Positions 28,121-37,607 are shown, counted from the first letter of the stretch. The stretch is 64,000 bases of DNA from Thermomicrobiales bacterium (GCA_030447415.1 JAUJOZ010000001.1:310001-374000); one strand, 5' to 3'. Numbers and translations: made by a program. The notes: generated from the letters alone by a model not told the origin.

Positions 28121-29443
28121 TCACCGGCTCAGTCCGCCGGTCTCGCACGTCTCCGGGCGGAGTTCGCACCGGACCTGGATCTCCCACTGCTCGTAGTTCG
28201 CGCGCTCGAGGGCCGGCTGACGGGCCCGCGCCGCCTCGGGCGTCCGGATCCACGAAAAGTACCCCCAGACGTTGACCGCGACGATGGCGAGCACCAGGGA
28301 TGCGAGCGCCCAGTGCGTCCAGCCGGGCGGAGCTGCCCTGATCCGCGCCGCTAGGTCCAGCAGCCGCTGCAGGGCAAGGGCGACGAAGAGGTAAACGAAG
28401 GGTGCAATGATGACCGCCCGGGCGGCGTCGGGGGTGCCGCTGCTCAAGACCTGGGTCCCGAAGAGGGGCACGACCAGCATGCACCACCAAAGCGCGACAC
28501 CGCGCGGCCGGCGCAGGCTCAACCCGAGACCAACGGCGAAGAGCACGCCGGTCACGGGGTCGAAGAGGGGTTCACCCTCCGGACCGTAGCGCCCGACCAC
28601 GCCGCCGACGAAGAGGTCGCCGTCGGACAGCAGAAAGGCGGCGACCGTCCGCTTGACCTGGACCCAAAGGACCTCGGCGTCGCTCGTGGCGCCGAGGTAG
28701 GGCCGCGGGGCGTTGAGGACGTAGACCACGTCAGCCCGGCGGTTGAAGTAGTCCCAATCCTTCCGGATCGTGCGGTACTGGGGATAGAAGAGCAGCAGCG
28801 CCACCAGGGTCAGAAGGGCGAAACCGCCGGCCACGGACCGGCGGCGTCCCCGGGCCCACCACCACGCGAGCGGCGCGTAGGTGAGGAGCCCGACGAGGAT
28901 AAGCCGACCGGCGAAGTAGCCGTAGAGACCGAGTGCGGCCGCCACCCCGGCCACGGCGAACCACCACCAGCGCCGCCGCTCGAGGGCGACCGTCACAGCC
29001 CACGCCCCCAGGAGCGCATAGCAGGCGACCTGCACGTTCTCCCAGCCGGAGCGCGAGAAGTGTAGGTACCAGCGACTGGTCGCCAGCAGCGCGACCGCCG
29101 CCAGCGCCGCGGGCGGCTGAGCCGCTCGGCGGGCGAGCGCGTAGAAGGGGATCAGCGCCAGGGTGCTGATGATCGCGGACGGCAGGCGCAAGCCGAAGAC
29201 GTTATCGTCGACGAGGCGCACGAAGAGCGCGGCCAGGCGCATGCTGAACGCCGGAGCCGGCTTCCAGTCCAGTCCAAACCAGCCGGGTTCCCCCAGCTCC
29301 TCGATGCGGAGGACGACCCGCAGGTTGTCCGCCTCATCGGCCGTGACGTTGGTCGGAATCCGGTCCAGCCAGATGAGGCGGAGGGCAAGAGCCGCCACCA
29401 CGAGCAGCGCCAACGCCACGCGCTCGGTGCCGAGGCGGCCCAC
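28121..29443 (-). CDS. GT39-type membrane glycosyltransferase
   Basis: This 440-residue PMT_2-like protein has about ten membrane segments. The acidic loop motif appears as TADEADNLRVVLRIEE after the first helix, and SRSGWENVQVACYALLG follows, as in other bacterial GT39 proteins. It starts with a GTG at 29443 and lies 30 bp upstream of the other GT39 gene, so the pair is one unit. Acceptor unknown: lipids, envelope glycans or secreted proteins such as the Pro-Thr-rich protein in this window are possible. Confidence 0.8.
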   Translation of the reverse strand: MGRLGTERVALALLVVAALALRLIWLDRIPTNVTADEADNLRVVLRIEELGEPGWFGLDWKPAPAFSMRLAALFVRLVDDNVFGLRLPSAIISTLALIPFYALARRAAQPPAALAAVALLATSRWYLHFSRSGWENVQVACYALLGAWAVTVALERRRWWWFAVAGVAAALGLYGYFAGRLILVGLLTYAPLAWWWARGRRRSVAGGFALLTLVALLLFYPQYRTIRKDWDYFNRRADVVYVLNAPRPYLGATSDAEVLWVQVKRTVAAFLLSDGDLFVGGVVGRYGPEGEPLFDPVTGVLFAVGLGLSLRRPRGVALWWCMLVVPLFGTQVLSSGTPDAARAVIIAPFVYLFVALALQRLLDLAARIRAAPPGWTHWALASLVLAIVAVNVWGYFSWIRTPEAARARQPALERANYEQWEIQVRCELRPETCETGGLSR

Positions 29444-29504
29444 GATGCTGCGGCGCCTGTGGTCGCCGCCGTCGGGGTGGGTCTCGGCCCGACAAGAGTG
29501 CCAC

Positions 29505-29798
29505 CTAGGGTGCTGCCGGCGGCGCGCGCGCCGCGCGGGCGGCGCGCAGATCGGTGTTCAACCCGGCGATGTCGTCGCGCAGCGCGGCGACCTGTCGGGT
29601 GACCGCGGCGATCTGCTCGGCGGCTGCAGGCGGCGCGGACCCGGGATCGGGATTGGACGTCCTGGCGGCGCTCGGCGCCTCGCTGACGGCGGCCTCACCG
29701 CTTCCGCGCTCGTTCCGAGGCGTGGTCACCGCATCGTTCCCCGGCCCCTGGTCTTCGTGCCGCACCCCATCGACGCGACGACGCGCCAGCTCGCGCAT
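29505..29798 (-). CDS. Small coiled-coil protein
   Basis: The 97-residue protein is of uncertain reality. The last 40 residues form regular heptads (IAAVTRQVAALRDDIAGLNT), very like the N-terminal coiled coil of the larger GT39 protein downstream. ATG 29798 has only a weak ribosome site. It sits 36 bp after release factor 3 and 61 bp before the GT39 pair, in the same direction. If real, it may pair with the coiled coil of the 724-residue protein. Confidence 0.4.
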   Translation of the reverse strand: MRELARRRVDGVRHEDQGPGNDAVTTPRNERGSGEAAVSEAPSAARTSNPDPGSAPPAAAEQIAAVTRQVAALRDDIAGLNTDLRAARAARAPPAAP

Positions 29799-29834
29799 GG
29801 GGAACGCCGCGCCGGACTGACGAGCGCGCCACCG

Positions 29835-31496
29835 CTATGGCGCCGCCCCCTCCGCCAGCGCCGAGAAGGCGAGCTCCGGCGCGTTCTCTTCAGCGTAGCG
29901 CAGGTCCCAGGCGGTGGTGAAGAGGATCACTGGTCTGCCCGCCCGGTCCTCGGCACGCAGGCGACCACGCCCGTCACCGAGCGCGGCGATGGCGGCCGTG
30001 TCGCCCCGAACCCAACGCGCCGCGGTGTAGCCCAGCGGCTCGAGGGTCGTCTCGACGTTGTACTCCGCCTCGAGGCGGTAGCGGACGACGTCGAACTGGA
30101 GGGCGCCGACAGCGGCCAAAGCGGCTCGCGCCTGCCGCCCGAGATGGGGGTAAAGACCTGGATCGCCCCTTCCTCCTCGATCTGCTGCAGCCCTTGAGAA
30201 ACGCCTTGTAGCGGTCAGCCCGGGTGTGGCGGAGCGCCGCAAATGCTCCGGCTGGAAGCGCGGCAGCGGTGGGAACGCGCCGAGCGGCCCGTCGCTGACC
30301 GTGTCGCCGATAACAAACTGGCCCGGGTTGATGAGACCGACCACGTCGCCGGCGTACGCCTCTTCGATCACCTCCCGCTCCTGCCCGAAGAGACGCAGAG
30401 GGTTGGCGAGCCGGATCTTGCGCCCAAGACGAGGATGCCAGACTTCCATGTCCCGGCTGAAGCGACCGGAACATACGCGCAGGAATGCGACCCGGTCGCG
30501 GTGGCGCAGATCCATGTTTGCTTGAACCTTGAAGACGAAACCAGAGAAACGCGGATCGTCCGGCCGCACGACGGAGGTCGACGTCGCCGTCGGCCCGGGA
30601 GCGGGCGCGTGCGCCACGAACGCATCGAGGAAGAGTTGGACCCCGAAGTTCGTGAGGGCGCTGCCGAACGCTACCGGCGTCAACTGCCCGGCGAGCACCG
30701 CGTCCACGTCGAAGGGCACCCCGGCCAGGTCGAGGAGCGCGATCTCCTCGCGCAACCGCTCGGCCGCCGCCGAGCCAACAGCCGCGTCAAGAGATCGGTC
30801 CCCCAGGTCCGCCACCCACACCGGGGCTCGGCGTGCTCCGTGCTCCGTCCGCTCGAAGAGGTGGACGGTACCTGAGGTTCGATCATAGACCCCGCGGAAG
30901 TCGGGGCCGTCCCCAATCGGCCAGTTGAGCGGGTAGGTCTGCAGGCCAAGAACCCGCTCAATCTCGTCGAGGAGCTCGAGCGGGTGCCGCGCGGGTCGAT
31001 CCAGCTTGTTGACGAACGTGAAGATCGGGGTCCGCCGCCGGCGGCAAACCTCGAACAGCTTGAGCGTTTGAGGCTCAATGCCACGGGCCGCGTCGAGCAC
31101 CATCACGGCGCTGTCAACCGCCGTCAAGGTGCGGTAGGTGTCCTCCGAGAAGTCCTGGTGGCCCGGCGTGTCGAGCAGGTTGAGGTGGCATCCGTTGTAC
31201 GGGAAGGAGAGGACGGTCGACGAGACCGAGATGCCCCGCTCCCGCTCCAGCGCCATCCAGTCCGACGCAGCGTGGCGTTGCGTTTTGCGAGCGGTGACGG
31301 AGCCCGCCAAGGCGACCGCGCCGCCGTACAGGAGCAGCTTCTCGGTCAGCGTCGTCTTGCCGGCGTCGGGGTGGGAGATGATGGCGAAGGTCCGCCGCCT
31401 TGCCGTCGCGGCTACCAGCCGGCCCTCAGCCTCTACCCCAACGTCGCCCGCAGCGGCGTTTCCCGGAGCGCGGGGTTCGATCGTGGTGACGCTCAT
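29835..31496 (-). CDS. prfC: Peptide chain release factor 3, with a frame-scrambled segment
   Basis: The GTPase ejects RF1/RF2 from the ribosome after peptide release. Of 553 residues, the G domain has SHPDAGKTTLTEK (G1), DTPGHQD (G3) and VNKLDRPAR (G4), with the RF3-specific QRHAASDWMALERERGISV. ATG 31496 follows GGAGACC. The open frame is continuous, but between RFQPEHL and AVGALQFDV it reads as unrelated residues. The expected LRHTRADRYKAFLKG, then QQIEEEGAIQVFTPISGG, occur in the other two frames (30115-30224). Three single-base losses of net -3 explain this. Such a protein would carry about 35 wrong residues in domain III, so it is damaged or the sequence has errors. Confidence 0.88.
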   Translation of the reverse strand: MSVTTIEPRAPGNAAAGDVGVEAEGRLVAATARRRTFAIISHPDAGKTTLTEKLLLYGGAVALAGSVTARKTQRHAASDWMALERERGISVSSTVLSFPYNGCHLNLLDTPGHQDFSEDTYRTLTAVDSAVMVLDAARGIEPQTLKLFEVCRRRRTPIFTFVNKLDRPARHPLELLDEIERVLGLQTYPLNWPIGDGPDFRGVYDRTSGTVHLFERTEHGARRAPVWVADLGDRSLDAAVGSAAAERLREEIALLDLAGVPFDVDAVLAGQLTPVAFGSALTNFGVQLFLDAFVAHAPAPGPTATSTSVVRPDDPRFSGFVFKVQANMDLRHRDRVAFLRVCSGRFSRDMEVWHPRLGRKIRLANPLRLFGQEREVIEEAYAGDVVGLINPGQFVIGDTVSDGPLGAFPPLPRFQPEHLRRSATPGLTATRRFSRAAADRGGRGDPGLYPHLGRQARAALAAVGALQFDVVRYRLEAEYNVETTLEPLGYTAARWVRGDTAAIAALGDGRGRLRAEDRAGRPVILFTTAWDLRYAEENAPELAFSALAEGAAP

Positions 31497-31822
31497 GAGA
31501 TGGTCTCCGTCGGGCGAGCGCCGGCGGCCGACCGAACGCCAGGGTTCCAGACACGACAGCGGCGACCCGTGACGGTCGCCGCTCTCAGTATAACGGGCCT
31601 GAAGTCTCGCGGCCACTCACCGCGCCTCAAGAGACCCGGCTACATCCCAAGCCACGGCACCGCCTCGGGTGACGTCTGCATCAGTACGAGCCGCGAAGTT
31701 GGCGGAACGTTCGGAGAGCGCCGGTCAGTCCAGCGGGCGGGTCAATGCCCACCGAGATCGACACGCCGGATAATGCCGCATCCTGGAAGGCAGACGGCGG
31801 CGATCTCTAGGCGCTCCGGCAA

Positions 31823-32170
31823 TCACATCCCGGCGCTGGCAGGTGCCGCCTCCGGCCCTACGATCGGCTTGAGGTAGATGAGATACTCGTTGATCCCGAC
31901 CTTAAGCACCCGGTTGACGTGATAGCGCGTCTTGTTCGCGCGGTCCTGGTAGACGCCCCCGGCGTGGAAGCGCCCCAGGCGCATCTCGCGCGCTGTCTTG
32001 GCCACCAGCTCGTACGTCACCTTGCCGCAGCTGGCACAGGTGAAATACTGATCGACCTCATCCGTCGGCCCGGTGTAGCCCCGCTGCACGAAGCGCGTCT
32101 CCGCGCTCCCGCACCACGGGCACCGGCGATGCGCTTCGGGCTGGTAGTGGGGGGGTTGCGTCGCGACCAT
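31823..32170 (-). CDS. Small zinc-ribbon protein
   Basis: The 115-residue protein has two CxxC knuckles, CPWCGSAE and CASCGKV, which form a zinc ribbon in residues about 18-50. It is followed by a basic segment (KTAREMRLGRF) and YHVNRVLKVGINEYLIYL. ATG 32170 is followed by this compact protein; longer readings upstream are low-complexity. It probably binds nucleic acid or a protein. No family name is claimed. Confidence 0.65.
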   Translation of the reverse strand: MVATQPPHYQPEAHRRCPWCGSAETRFVQRGYTGPTDEVDQYFTCASCGKVTYELVAKTAREMRLGRFHAGGVYQDRANKTRYHVNRVLKVGINEYLIYLKPIVGPEAAPASAGM

Positions 32171-32435
32171 GGCTTCCGGCTCCCCGTGGCCTTCCACGCC
32201 ATGCACACCGTCAATGCCGCCGGGCCCGCGCATTGTAGCAGGGGAACCCGAGAACGGCGCAAGCGAAGCGCCGAGCGGCGGACTGCTCGCTGCTCCCCCT
32301 GCTCGCGGCGCCAGCAGCGCACGACGTGGCGTGCGACGGGCCCGGCCAGCGCGCATAATGACCCGGGAGGCGAGGGCCGGGGTGCTGCCGCGGCGCGCGG
32401 CCGACCTGCCGCACGGAGTCAGGAGGCACCGAGCC

Positions 32436-34127
32436 ATGACGGCGTCATCCGGAGCCCAAGACGGAGGCGGGTTTATGACCCGCCCGCCGGGGAGCGACGA
32501 GGACGTGAATCGCGCCCTCGCCGGCCGCACCTTAATCGTCGCGTCCAACCGCGGGCCGTTCACCTTTACCTACGAGGACGACGGCACGTTCCAGGCCCGC
32601 AAGGGGAGTGGGGGCGTGGTGACTGCCGTCAGCGCCATCGCCCGTGAGCACCAACCGGTATGGATCGCGGCGGCGATGACCGAGGGTGACCGCGCCCGCG
32701 CCGAGGTGGCGCAGCGGACGGGTGAAATTCTCATCGGTTCGGGCACCGGTGGCCAGCAAGGTGAATTTCGGCTCCGTTTCGTCGTGCCGGATCCCAGCCA
32801 ATACCATCAGTACTACAACGTCATCAGCAACCCCCTTCTCTGGTTCCTTCAGCACTACCTCTGGGACACGCCCCGCGCTCCAGACATTACCGCCGAGACC
32901 TGGGCTGCCTGGCACGATGGCTATGTTGCCGTGAACCGCCTCTTTGCCGACGAGATCCTAGCGGCCTGCGAGCACTGCGGCGACGAGCCGATCATCATGC
33001 TCCAGGATTACCAGCTCTACCTCTGCGGGGGCTTCATTCGCGAGCGAAACCCGAGCGCCGTGCTCCAGCACTTCATCCACATCCCCTGGCCGGACCCCGA
33101 CTACTGGCGCCTCCTGCCGTTGACCATGCGACGGGCGATCTGCGAGTCGATGCTCGGCAACGACATCGTCGGCTTCCAGACACCGGCGCACGCCCGAAGC
33201 TTTATGTACACGTGCGAGGCCTACGTCCCCGATGCATCCATCGACTACGCGGGCCACGCGGTGCTCTGGAACGGCCGTCGCACGCAGGTTCGCGCCTACC
33301 CTATCTCCGTCGACACCGAGGCGGTGCGCCGTGTCGCCTACAGCCCCGAAGCGCGCGCCCACGAGCGCTACCTGCCGAGCTACGCCAACGAGTTCACCGT
33401 CCTTCGGGTCGACCGGGCCGAGCCGAGCAAGAACATCGTCCGCGGCTTTCTGGCGTTCGACCGCTTCTTGGAAGCCCATGAGGAGTTTCAGGGACGAGTG
33501 ACCTTCATGGCGATCACCGTCCCCTCGCGGATGGACGTCGTGGAGTACCGGCAGTACCTCGCCGACGTCAGCGCGGAGGTCTTCCGCATCAACGCTAAGT
33601 ACGCCAACGTCGAGACCGGCTGGCAGCCAATTCACGTCATCATGGGCGAGAACTACGCGCGCGCCCTGGCCGCGATGAAGTGGTACGACGTCCTCCTCGT
33701 CAATTCGATCATCGATGGGATGAACCTGGTCGCCAAGGAAGGCGCGCTCCTCAACGAGCGCAACGGCGTACTGATCCTCTCGGAGGGCGCGGGCGCGACG
33801 GACCAGCTTGGTGACGACGCGCTCACGATCGCACCGGCCGATGTCGAGGGGACCGCCAACGCCCTCTACGAGGCGTTGACGATGCCGCTCGCCGAGCGTC
33901 GGCGACGCTCCGAAAACCTCCGCCGCGCAGTCGAGGCCGACGACGTCACCGCATGGTTCCGGGAGCAACTCGTCGACATTGTCCGCTACGCCCTTGGCAG
34001 GCATCCCTCGGACCCGCTCGCCGCGGGGAACGCAAGCACGGACGGTGGAGCGGCGAACGGCACCTCCGCCGAGACCGCTGGTGCTCCCCTTGCGGCACCA
34101 GGCACCCCGGACGGACCCGACGACTGA
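32436..34127 (+). CDS. otsA: Alpha,alpha-trehalose-phosphate synthase (GT20)
   Basis: This enzyme makes trehalose 6-phosphate from a nucleotide glucose and glucose 6-phosphate. GT20 features include IVASNRGPF with the following RKGSGGVVTAV, the WxxYH-like region ending QHYLWD, DYQLYLCGGFIRE, HIPWPDPDYWRLLP, GNDIVGFQTPAHARSF and the donor-site VDRAEPSKNIVRGFLAFDRF. ATG 32436 follows AGGAGG at 9 nt. The protein has 563 residues, longer than E. coli OtsA, with a C-terminal Thr/Ala/Pro tail of about 45 residues. No trehalose-phosphatase gene is adjacent, so otsB must lie elsewhere. Confidence 0.9.
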   Translation: MTASSGAQDGGGFMTRPPGSDEDVNRALAGRTLIVASNRGPFTFTYEDDGTFQARKGSGGVVTAVSAIAREHQPVWIAAAMTEGDRARAEVAQRTGEILIGSGTGGQQGEFRLRFVVPDPSQYHQYYNVISNPLLWFLQHYLWDTPRAPDITAETWAAWHDGYVAVNRLFADEILAACEHCGDEPIIMLQDYQLYLCGGFIRERNPSAVLQHFIHIPWPDPDYWRLLPLTMRRAICESMLGNDIVGFQTPAHARSFMYTCEAYVPDASIDYAGHAVLWNGRRTQVRAYPISVDTEAVRRVAYSPEARAHERYLPSYANEFTVLRVDRAEPSKNIVRGFLAFDRFLEAHEEFQGRVTFMAITVPSRMDVVEYRQYLADVSAEVFRINAKYANVETGWQPIHVIMGENYARALAAMKWYDVLLVNSIIDGMNLVAKEGALLNERNGVLILSEGAGATDQLGDDALTIAPADVEGTANALYEALTMPLAERRRRSENLRRAVEADDVTAWFREQLVDIVRYALGRHPSDPLAAGNASTDGGAANGTSAETAGAPLAAPGTPDGPDD

Positions 34128-34256
34128 TCCCAGCGACACGCGACACAGGCTGGGACACCCGCCGAGCCCGGAGCCGCGCCGCGAGCACGGCCTGTCGAGA
34201 TCGTGCGCTCAAACGTCCCCGGACGCCGTGGTCCGTTTCCCAAGAAGGCCAGCGGC

Positions 34257-34892
34257 ATGGATCCTAAACGTGTGGTCGAGGATGGCTATGACCACATCGG
34301 TGACCGCTACGCGGCGTGATCAGCGGTCGTCCCGGTTGCCGACCGCGACCGGTACATCTCCGTAGCGCTCCAGAGCCTCCCCGCCGGCGCGGCCGTGCTC
34401 GACTTGGGGCGCGGCACTGGGCTCCCGGCCACCCGGCGTTTAGTCGAGTGCTTTGCGGTGACCGGCGTCGATCTGTCGCGCGCAACGTCAAGCTCGCGAA
34501 GTGAAACCACCCCCGGCCCACCGTTCATCCACCGCGCCAGGTCGCCCGGCACCTTCCCGCCGGCCAGCGTTGACGGCGTCATGGCCCGATACATGATCAC
34601 CCGCCTACACCGAGAGGAGCACGCCGGGTTGCCGCGCACCATCGCCGCCTGGCTTCAGCCGGGTGGGCACTTGATCGCGGCGATGGGCGCGGCCACGACC
34701 CCCGGCCCGATCGAGGAAGGACGACTGGCTCGGCGCGCCGATGTATGTCAGCCAGCACGACGACGGCACCTTAGGGCCTTTATCGAGGCGGCCGGGCTGA
34801 TCATCCGCCTGGCCGAGGAAGAAACGGCCGATGAGGACGGTCGAACGACGACGCTCCTCTGGGTCGTCGCCGAAAAGCCACCCCCCGGCTGA
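34257..34892 (+). pseudogene. SAM-dependent methyltransferase, decayed
   Basis: The gene starts MDPKRVVEDGYDHIGDRYAA then TGA at 34317-34319, where relatives have Trp (YAAWS). In the same frame it continues SAVVPVADRDRYISV and VLDLGRGTG (motif I, normally VLDLGCGTG, so Cys is also lost), then GVDLSRA. Two later blocks read out of frame. The segment after GVDLSR and the expected WLGAPMYVSQHDDG near 34731 are found in another frame, and the main frame resumes at FIEAAGL. A stop plus several compensating indels mark a dead gene. Confidence 0.75.
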
Positions 34893-35226
34893 GCGTTCCC
34901 ACCGATACCCATCCCGACGCTGCTTCTCCTACGCCGACCGCCAATGGCAGCGGGCTTGCGACGACCGGCACCGCCCGGCACCCGGCCCCGACTTCGGGCC
35001 GGGGCTGATTCGGTTCCGGCTCCGCGATGAGTGATCACGGACCGGGGTCCGGACGCGGCGGCGGCAAAGGGGCAAGTGAGCCGGTTCCCTTTCGTTGACT
35101 GCTCCCCGCGTCTCGACGCCGTCGTTGAGGAAGCACGCTGGCAGTCGCGGTGGCGGCGGGAACACCCGTCCCGCGCGAGCGCGGCTACCACTGACGCCGA
35201 TCGGCTTCAAGGCAGGAGATCCAATC
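34893..35226. other. Intergenic stretch, nothing identified
   Basis: About 330 bp before the SRPBCC gene hold no supported gene, hairpin or promoter. Confidence 0.35.
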
Positions 35227-35919
35227 ATGAGTTCCACGGCGACCGACTCGACGAGGACCCGCGCCTCGGCTTACCTGAGCGGGCCGGACCGGGTGCGCGT
35301 CGCATCCGTCGTGGTCGGTGGGGCGCTAGCGGTCTTCGGGCTTTCGCGCCGGTCCGCGCCCGGTGTCGGACTCGCGGTCGCCGGCGGAGGGCTCGTCGTC
35401 CACGGCCTTACCCGAACGGCGGCCGGCGTCCCTGGGGAGCGCGGGATTGCCGTCGAGCGCGCCGTCACGGTCAATCGTCCGGTCGCACAACTCTTCGAAT
35501 ACTGGCGGGACTTCACCAACCTGCCGCGGTTTATGGACCACCTTGAATCGGTGACTCCGCTTGACGACCGGCGCTCCCATTGGAAGGCGAAAGGCCCACT
35601 TGGGTCGAGCGTCGAGTGGGATGCCGAGATCGCCGAGGAACGACCGAACGCGCTGATCGCCTGGCGCTCCCTAGAGGGAGCACGGGTGCCAAACACCGGC
35701 TCCGTCCGCTTCGCGCCGGCTCCCGGCGACCGCGGGACCATCGTCACGGTCAACCTGACCTACGATCCGCCAGCCGGTCCGATCGGTGCCGCGGTCGCCA
35801 AGCTGTTCGGCGAGGAGCCGGACCAGCAGGTGCGGGAGGACCTGCGTCGCTTCAAGCGGATCATGGAGGCGGGGGAGGTCCCGACCATCACGGGTCAGAC
35901 ATCCGGTCGTGAAGACTAG
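35227..35919 (+). CDS. SRPBCC (polyketide cyclase/dehydrase-like) protein with N-terminal membrane segments
   Basis: The protein has 230 residues. Residues about 20-65 form one or two Gly/Val-rich membrane helices (VASVVVGGALAVFGLSRR and GVGLAVAGGGLVVHGL). The C-terminal 150 residues form a START-like lipid- or ligand-binding cup with VNRPVAQLFEYWRDFTNLPRF, HWKAKGPLG and EEDLRRFK. These are typical of bacterial cyclase/dehydrase-like proteins of unknown ligand. ATG 35227 follows AGGAG. A small acidic protein and a zinc alcohol dehydrogenase follow closely, probably as one operon. Confidence 0.78.
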   Translation: MSSTATDSTRTRASAYLSGPDRVRVASVVVGGALAVFGLSRRSAPGVGLAVAGGGLVVHGLTRTAAGVPGERGIAVERAVTVNRPVAQLFEYWRDFTNLPRFMDHLESVTPLDDRRSHWKAKGPLGSSVEWDAEIAEERPNALIAWRSLEGARVPNTGSVRFAPAPGDRGTIVTVNLTYDPPAGPIGAAVAKLFGEEPDQQVREDLRRFKRIMEAGEVPTITGQTSGRED

Positions 35920-35934
35920 GAAGGAGACGGCACC

Positions 35935-36222
35935 ATGGCCGAAGACCAGGGGCAGGCTGAGAAACGCGGCCTTGGCCGGGTGGTGCAGAGCCACGACCCA
36001 GAGGAGGTGCGCGAGCAGCGGCTCGACACCAGCGGTCCGACCGACGTCATCGAGGAGGCTTCCGAGGATTCGTTCCCGGCGAGCGACCCACCCGGCTACG
36101 CCACTGGTCGGACGGAGGACGTCGCCGTGGAGCCCGGCGCCCAGGCGGAAACGGAGGCGCTACCGCATACCGAGGCGGTGCTCGCCCAATCCGAGAATGA
36201 CCCGGAGGATCGCAAGCGATGA
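35935..36222 (+). CDS. Small acidic hypothetical protein
   Basis: The 95-residue, highly acidic protein is probably disordered. It carries [20 protein letters not shown], a motif I recognise from small stress-linked hypotheticals but without a known role. ATG 35935 follows GGAGACGG. Its stop overlaps the next gene's ATG (ATGA at 36219-36222), so the pair is translationally coupled. Confidence 0.65.
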   Translation: MAEDQGQAEKRGLGRVVQSHDPEEVREQRLDTSGPTDVIEEASEDSFPASDPPGYATGRTEDVAVEPGAQAETEALPHTEAVLAQSENDPEDRKR

Positions 36223-37397
36223 AGGCGGTCTGCTGGTACGGGCGGAATGACGTCCGAGTCGAAACGGTGCCCGATCCCAAAATACTCAGCCCGCGCGACG
36301 CCATCGTGCGCGTCACTTCGACGGCGATCTGCGGCTCCGACCTCCACATGTACGACGGCTACCTCCCGAGCATGCGGGACGGCGACATCCTCGGCCACGA
36401 GTTCATGGGTGAGGTCGTCGAGGTCGGCACGGAGATCGACAACCTCAAGGTCGGCGACCGTGTCCTCGTCCCCTTCACGATCGCCTGTGGCCGCTGCTTC
36501 TTCTGCGAGCGGCAACTCTGGTCGCTCTGCGACAACTCCAACCCGAACGCCGCCGCGCTCGAAAAGATTAACGGCTTCTCGGGCTCGGGGTTGTTCGGCT
36601 ACTCCCACCTTTACGGAGGCTACGCCGGCGGCCAGGCCGAGTTCGTGCGCGTTCCCTTCGCCGATGTCGGTGCCTTCAAGGTTCCGGACGGCCTGACCGA
36701 CGATCAGGTTCTTTTCCTGACCGACGTCTTTCCGACCGGCTACATGGCCGCCGAGAGCGCGCGGATCGAGCCAGGCGACACGGTCGCCGTCTGGGGCTGC
36801 GGCCCGGTCGGCCAGTTCGCCATCAAGAGCGCCTACCTCCTCGGCGCCCACCGGGTCATCGCCATCGACCGCGTTCCCGAGCGGTTAGAGATGGCGAAGA
36901 TCGATGGGAAGGCGGAGGTCGTCGACTACACCGATCCCGCCTCCCGAGACGTGGTCGAGGTCTTGAAGCAGATGACTGGCGGCATGGGTCCGGACGTATG
37001 CATTGACGCCGTCGGCCTGGAAGCCCACGGCACTACCGTCGATGCGGTCGTCGACCGCGCGAAACACGCCGTCCGCCTCACCACTGACCGGCCACACGTC
37101 TTGCGTCAGGCGATCCAGGCGTGTCGTAAGGGCGGTCGCGTCTCGATCCCAGGCGTCTACGGTGGCTTCCTCGACAAAGTCCCCTTCGGCGCCGCGTTCG
37201 CCAAGGGTCTCACCTTCACGATGGGCCAGACCCACGTCCACCGCTACGTCGAACCGCTGATGGACCGGGTCGTCAATGGCGAGATCGACCCGTCGTTCAT
37301 CATCACTCACCGCGTCGCCCTCGACGACGCCCCGGAGATGTATCGCACCTTCCGGGAGAAGGAGGACGGCTGCATCAAGGTGGTGATGCGACCGTAG
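36219..37397 (+). CDS. Zinc-dependent alcohol dehydrogenase (MDR family)
   Basis: The 392-residue medium-chain dehydrogenase has catalytic zinc ligands in [13 protein letters not shown] and [12 protein letters not shown], the four-Cys structural zinc lobe ([15 protein letters not shown]), and the Rossmann motif [13 protein letters not shown]. The insertion pattern and length resemble glutathione-independent formaldehyde dehydrogenase and related threonine or alcohol dehydrogenases. ATG 36219 overlaps the stop of the small acidic gene. A strong hairpin ends the operon at 37428. Likely role: oxidising an aldehyde or secondary alcohol under stress. Confidence 0.88.
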   Translation: MKAVCWYGRNDVRVETVPDPKILSPRDAIVRVTSTAICGSDLHMYDGYLPSMRDGDILGHEFMGEVVEVGTEIDNLKVGDRVLVPFTIACGRCFFCERQLWSLCDNSNPNAAALEKINGFSGSGLFGYSHLYGGYAGGQAEFVRVPFADVGAFKVPDGLTDDQVLFLTDVFPTGYMAAESARIEPGDTVAVWGCGPVGQFAIKSAYLLGAHRVIAIDRVPERLEMAKIDGKAEVVDYTDPASRDVVEVLKQMTGGMGPDVCIDAVGLEAHGTTVDAVVDRAKHAVRLTTDRPHVLRQAIQACRKGGRVSIPGVYGGFLDKVPFGAAFAKGLTFTMGQTHVHRYVEPLMDRVVNGEIDPSFIITHRVALDDAPEMYRTFREKEDGCIKVVMRP

Positions 37398-37427
37398 AAC
37401 ACCCCGGCACGAGCGGACACACGTGTC

Positions 37428-37460
37428 TCCGCGGCGCCTCCGTGCGGGAGGCGCCGCGGA
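37428..37460 (+). terminator. Hairpin terminator after the alcohol dehydrogenase operon
   Basis: A 14-bp perfect stem, TCCGCGGCGCCTCC (37428-37441) with its complement at 37447-37460, has a 5-nt loop and is followed by TTTGG. Confidence 0.7.
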
Positions 37461-37607
37461 TTTGGTAGCGGTCGGGGAGCGTCGGACGGTGACACGGCGT
37501 CCATCCGCGGAGCGCCCGCGCGGCGGGACACTCACTTGATAGCCGCCGAGCGACGGCGAGCATCGTCGCGCTGGATGTCTCCGACAGCGCCAGGCCTCGC
37601 CGAGCGC

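Noticed and set aside
31823..32563. A longer N-terminus for the zinc-ribbon protein
   Set aside because: Residues before the ATG at 32170 are Arg/Ala-rich low complexity without a ribosome site.
34310..34325. TGA as a possible selenocysteine codon, given selB in the window
   Set aside because: The family has Trp here, motif I has lost its Cys and other indels are present; no SECIS-like hairpin was seen next to it.
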